Positions 63,070-64,000 of a DNA stretch of 64,000 nucleotides are shown here, piece by piece. Under the pieces are notes generated by a model that saw nothing but the letters and a program-made list of their open reading frames with translations, was not told the DNA's origin and did not search any database. Source of the stretch: Chromohalobacter canadensis (lineage in GTDB: Bacteria > Pseudomonadota > Gammaproteobacteria > Pseudomonadales > Halomonadaceae); assembly GCF_029544075.1 (NCBI RefSeq), contig NZ_JAJQJH010000014.1:1-64000 (forward strand). The letters run 5' to 3'. Within the stretch, counting starts at the first letter, position 1. Every line of letters begins with the position of its first letter. The translations under genes and the position numbers were made by a program.

Positions 63070-63837
63070 TCAATGCAGCACGGCGATGGGGTGCTCGCCG
63101 CCGGGGTGGGACATGACCCGCATGGGGATGCCGTAGATGGCTTCCAGGGTGGCATCGCACATCAAGTCGCTGGGCGCGCCTTGGGCAAGCACTTGTCCGC
63201 TGTGCAGGGCGATTAGATGATCGCAGTAACGCGCCGCCATGTTTACGTCATGAAGGACGATGACGACGCCTAGCCCCAGCTCACGACACAGTGATCGCAC
63301 CAAGGCCAGTACTTCCACTTGATGCGCGATGTCCAGCGCCGCCAGTGGTTCGTCCAGCAGCAGAAACCGGCTTTCCTGGGCCAGTAGCATGGCGAGCCAC
63401 ACACGCTGGCGCTCGCCGCCGGAGAGCGTGTCGACCAGGCGGTCGGCGAAGGCTTCGGTATGGGTCAGCGCGATGGCGCGATCGATCTGCGTCTTGTCCT
63501 TGCCGTTGAGACGCCCCAGAAGGCCATGCCAGGGATAGCGTCCGAAGCCCACCAGCTCGCGGCCGGTAAGGTTATCGGCGCTGGGCAGGTGTTGGGGCAG
63601 ATACGCCACATGGCGAGCGAACTCGCGCGTGCCCCAATCGGCGAGTGGGCGCTTGTCGAGGCGGATCTCGCCTCGGCTCGGGGCTTGCTGCTGCGCGAGA
63701 AGCTTGAGCAGGGTCGACTTGCCCGAGCCATTGTGGCCAATCAGCCCATACACCTTGCCTTCCTCGAAGGTGAGGTCGGTGGGCTGCAATAGGCACTGGC
63801 CGTTGACCTCGAAGCTGGCAGCGTCGACGTTGAACAT
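63070..63837 (-). CDS. fhuC: Ferric siderophore importer ATPase (FhuC-like)
   Basis: About 255 residues from the ATG at 63837; the longer frame adds a cysteine-rich leader with no support. Walker A is GHNGSGKST, the signature LSGGERQR and Walker B FLLLDEPLAALDI. It powers FhuB. A Fur-like site and the end of an ECF sigma gene lie just upstream, on the same strand. Confidence 0.9.
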   Translation of the reverse strand: MFNVDAASFEVNGQCLLQPTDLTFEEGKVYGLIGHNGSGKSTLLKLLAQQQAPSRGEIRLDKRPLADWGTREFARHVAYLPQHLPSADNLTGRELVGFGRYPWHGLLGRLNGKDKTQIDRAIALTHTEAFADRLVDTLSGGERQRVWLAMLLAQESRFLLLDEPLAALDIAHQVEVLALVRSLCRELGLGVVIVLHDVNMAARYCDHLIALHSGQVLAQGAPSDLMCDATLEAIYGIPMRVMSHPGGEHPIAVLH

Positions 63838-63886
63838 CAGGTGGACCCCAAGCGGGAGAAAGCATAGGGCGCAATCGTAATTCAAA

Positions 63887-63901
63887 TAAGAACGGTTATC
63901 A
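63887..63901. promoter_or_regulatory. Fur-like box before the fhuCDB-type operon
   Basis: TAAGAACGGTTATCA matches 10 of 14 informative positions of the 7-1-7 Fur motif. It lies 50 bases before the fhuC start. Confidence 0.5.
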
Positions 63902-63921
63902 AAACTCCTTGCCCCGTCATG

Positions 63922-64000
63922 TCAGGCGTCAATGGCTTGGCGACAGGCGCGCAGCGCTTGCTCGATGTAACGTCCGGCCATGCGTTCCGAGACCCCGAGG
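63922..64000 (-). CDS. C-terminal end of an ECF sigma factor (FecI-like), partial
   Basis: The last 26 codons before a TGA at 63924-63922 read LGVSERMAGRYIEQALRAC near the start, the region 4 helix-turn-helix of FecI-type sigma factors. FecI factors switch on siderophore receptor genes. The rest lies beyond the window, as would any anti-sigma partner. Confidence 0.72.
   Translation of the reverse strand, partial: LGVSERMAGRYIEQALRACRQAIDA

Overview
The window looks like chromosome from a GC-rich, salt-adapted gammaproteobacterium, most likely a member of the Halomonadaceae (Halomonas/Chromohalobacter type). This rests on the gene mix (YojI-type exporter, GstA, MtgA, TRAP transporters, PxpABC, CsbD/PRC/DUF4168 envelope-stress proteins) and on protein resemblance recalled from memory; no database was searched.

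Layout. 1-9.3 kb: a partial gene start, a cation/proton antiporter lacking its C-terminal part, an ATP-grasp + CocE-type hydrolase gene pair, then a complete bacterial non-homologous end-joining operon (three-domain LigD and two different Ku proteins). 9.4-18.1 kb: a long zinc alcohol/formaldehyde dehydrogenase, a LysR regulator divergent from a DUF318 permease, an unusual zinc-ribbon MBL-fold protein, GstA, a nitronate monooxygenase, a GntP permease and MtgA. 18.2-25.7 kb: an L-arabinose/D-galactose cluster (sugar 1-dehydrogenase, LysR regulator, AraFGH ABC importer, SDR, AraD1/GguC-type enzyme). 25.8-35.4 kb: a TRAP dicarboxylate-type transporter with LysR, a VOC protein, 5-oxoprolinase PxpABC, and an RpiR regulator with an aminotransferase behind a 32-bp perfect palindrome. 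35.4-38 kb: small envelope/stress proteins and an AEC permease. 38.1-64 kb: an iron region.

Iron region. yojI is followed by an achromobactin-type NIS siderophore locus: three IucA/IucC synthetases, a PLP decarboxylase and an HpcH/HpaI-type citrate-forming enzyme, in the order acsD-acsE-acsC-acsB-acsA. Around it lie a split CbrABCD-like importer, an MFS exporter, a ferric-reductase-like protein, an RraA-like protein and a TonB receptor. A second uptake set follows: TonB receptor, FhuB, FhuD, FhuC, and the tail of an ECF sigma factor. Five Fur-box-like sites sit before these units. The achromobactin aminotransferase gene (acsF) is absent from the window; in an ectoine-making host EctB could supply the same diaminobutyrate (inference).

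Two insertion scars stand out. The ATP-grasp/CocE pair lies between two copies of the ligD leader (1126-1203 and 4691-4768), and the upstream copy is followed by a diverged internal fragment of a ligD gene. The block from the ferric-reductase gene through the first TonB receptor lies between two same-orientation copies of the 3' end of yojI (39772-39820 and 57691-57732). Both suggest acquired cassettes placed beside a resident gene, with part of that gene duplicated at the far edge.
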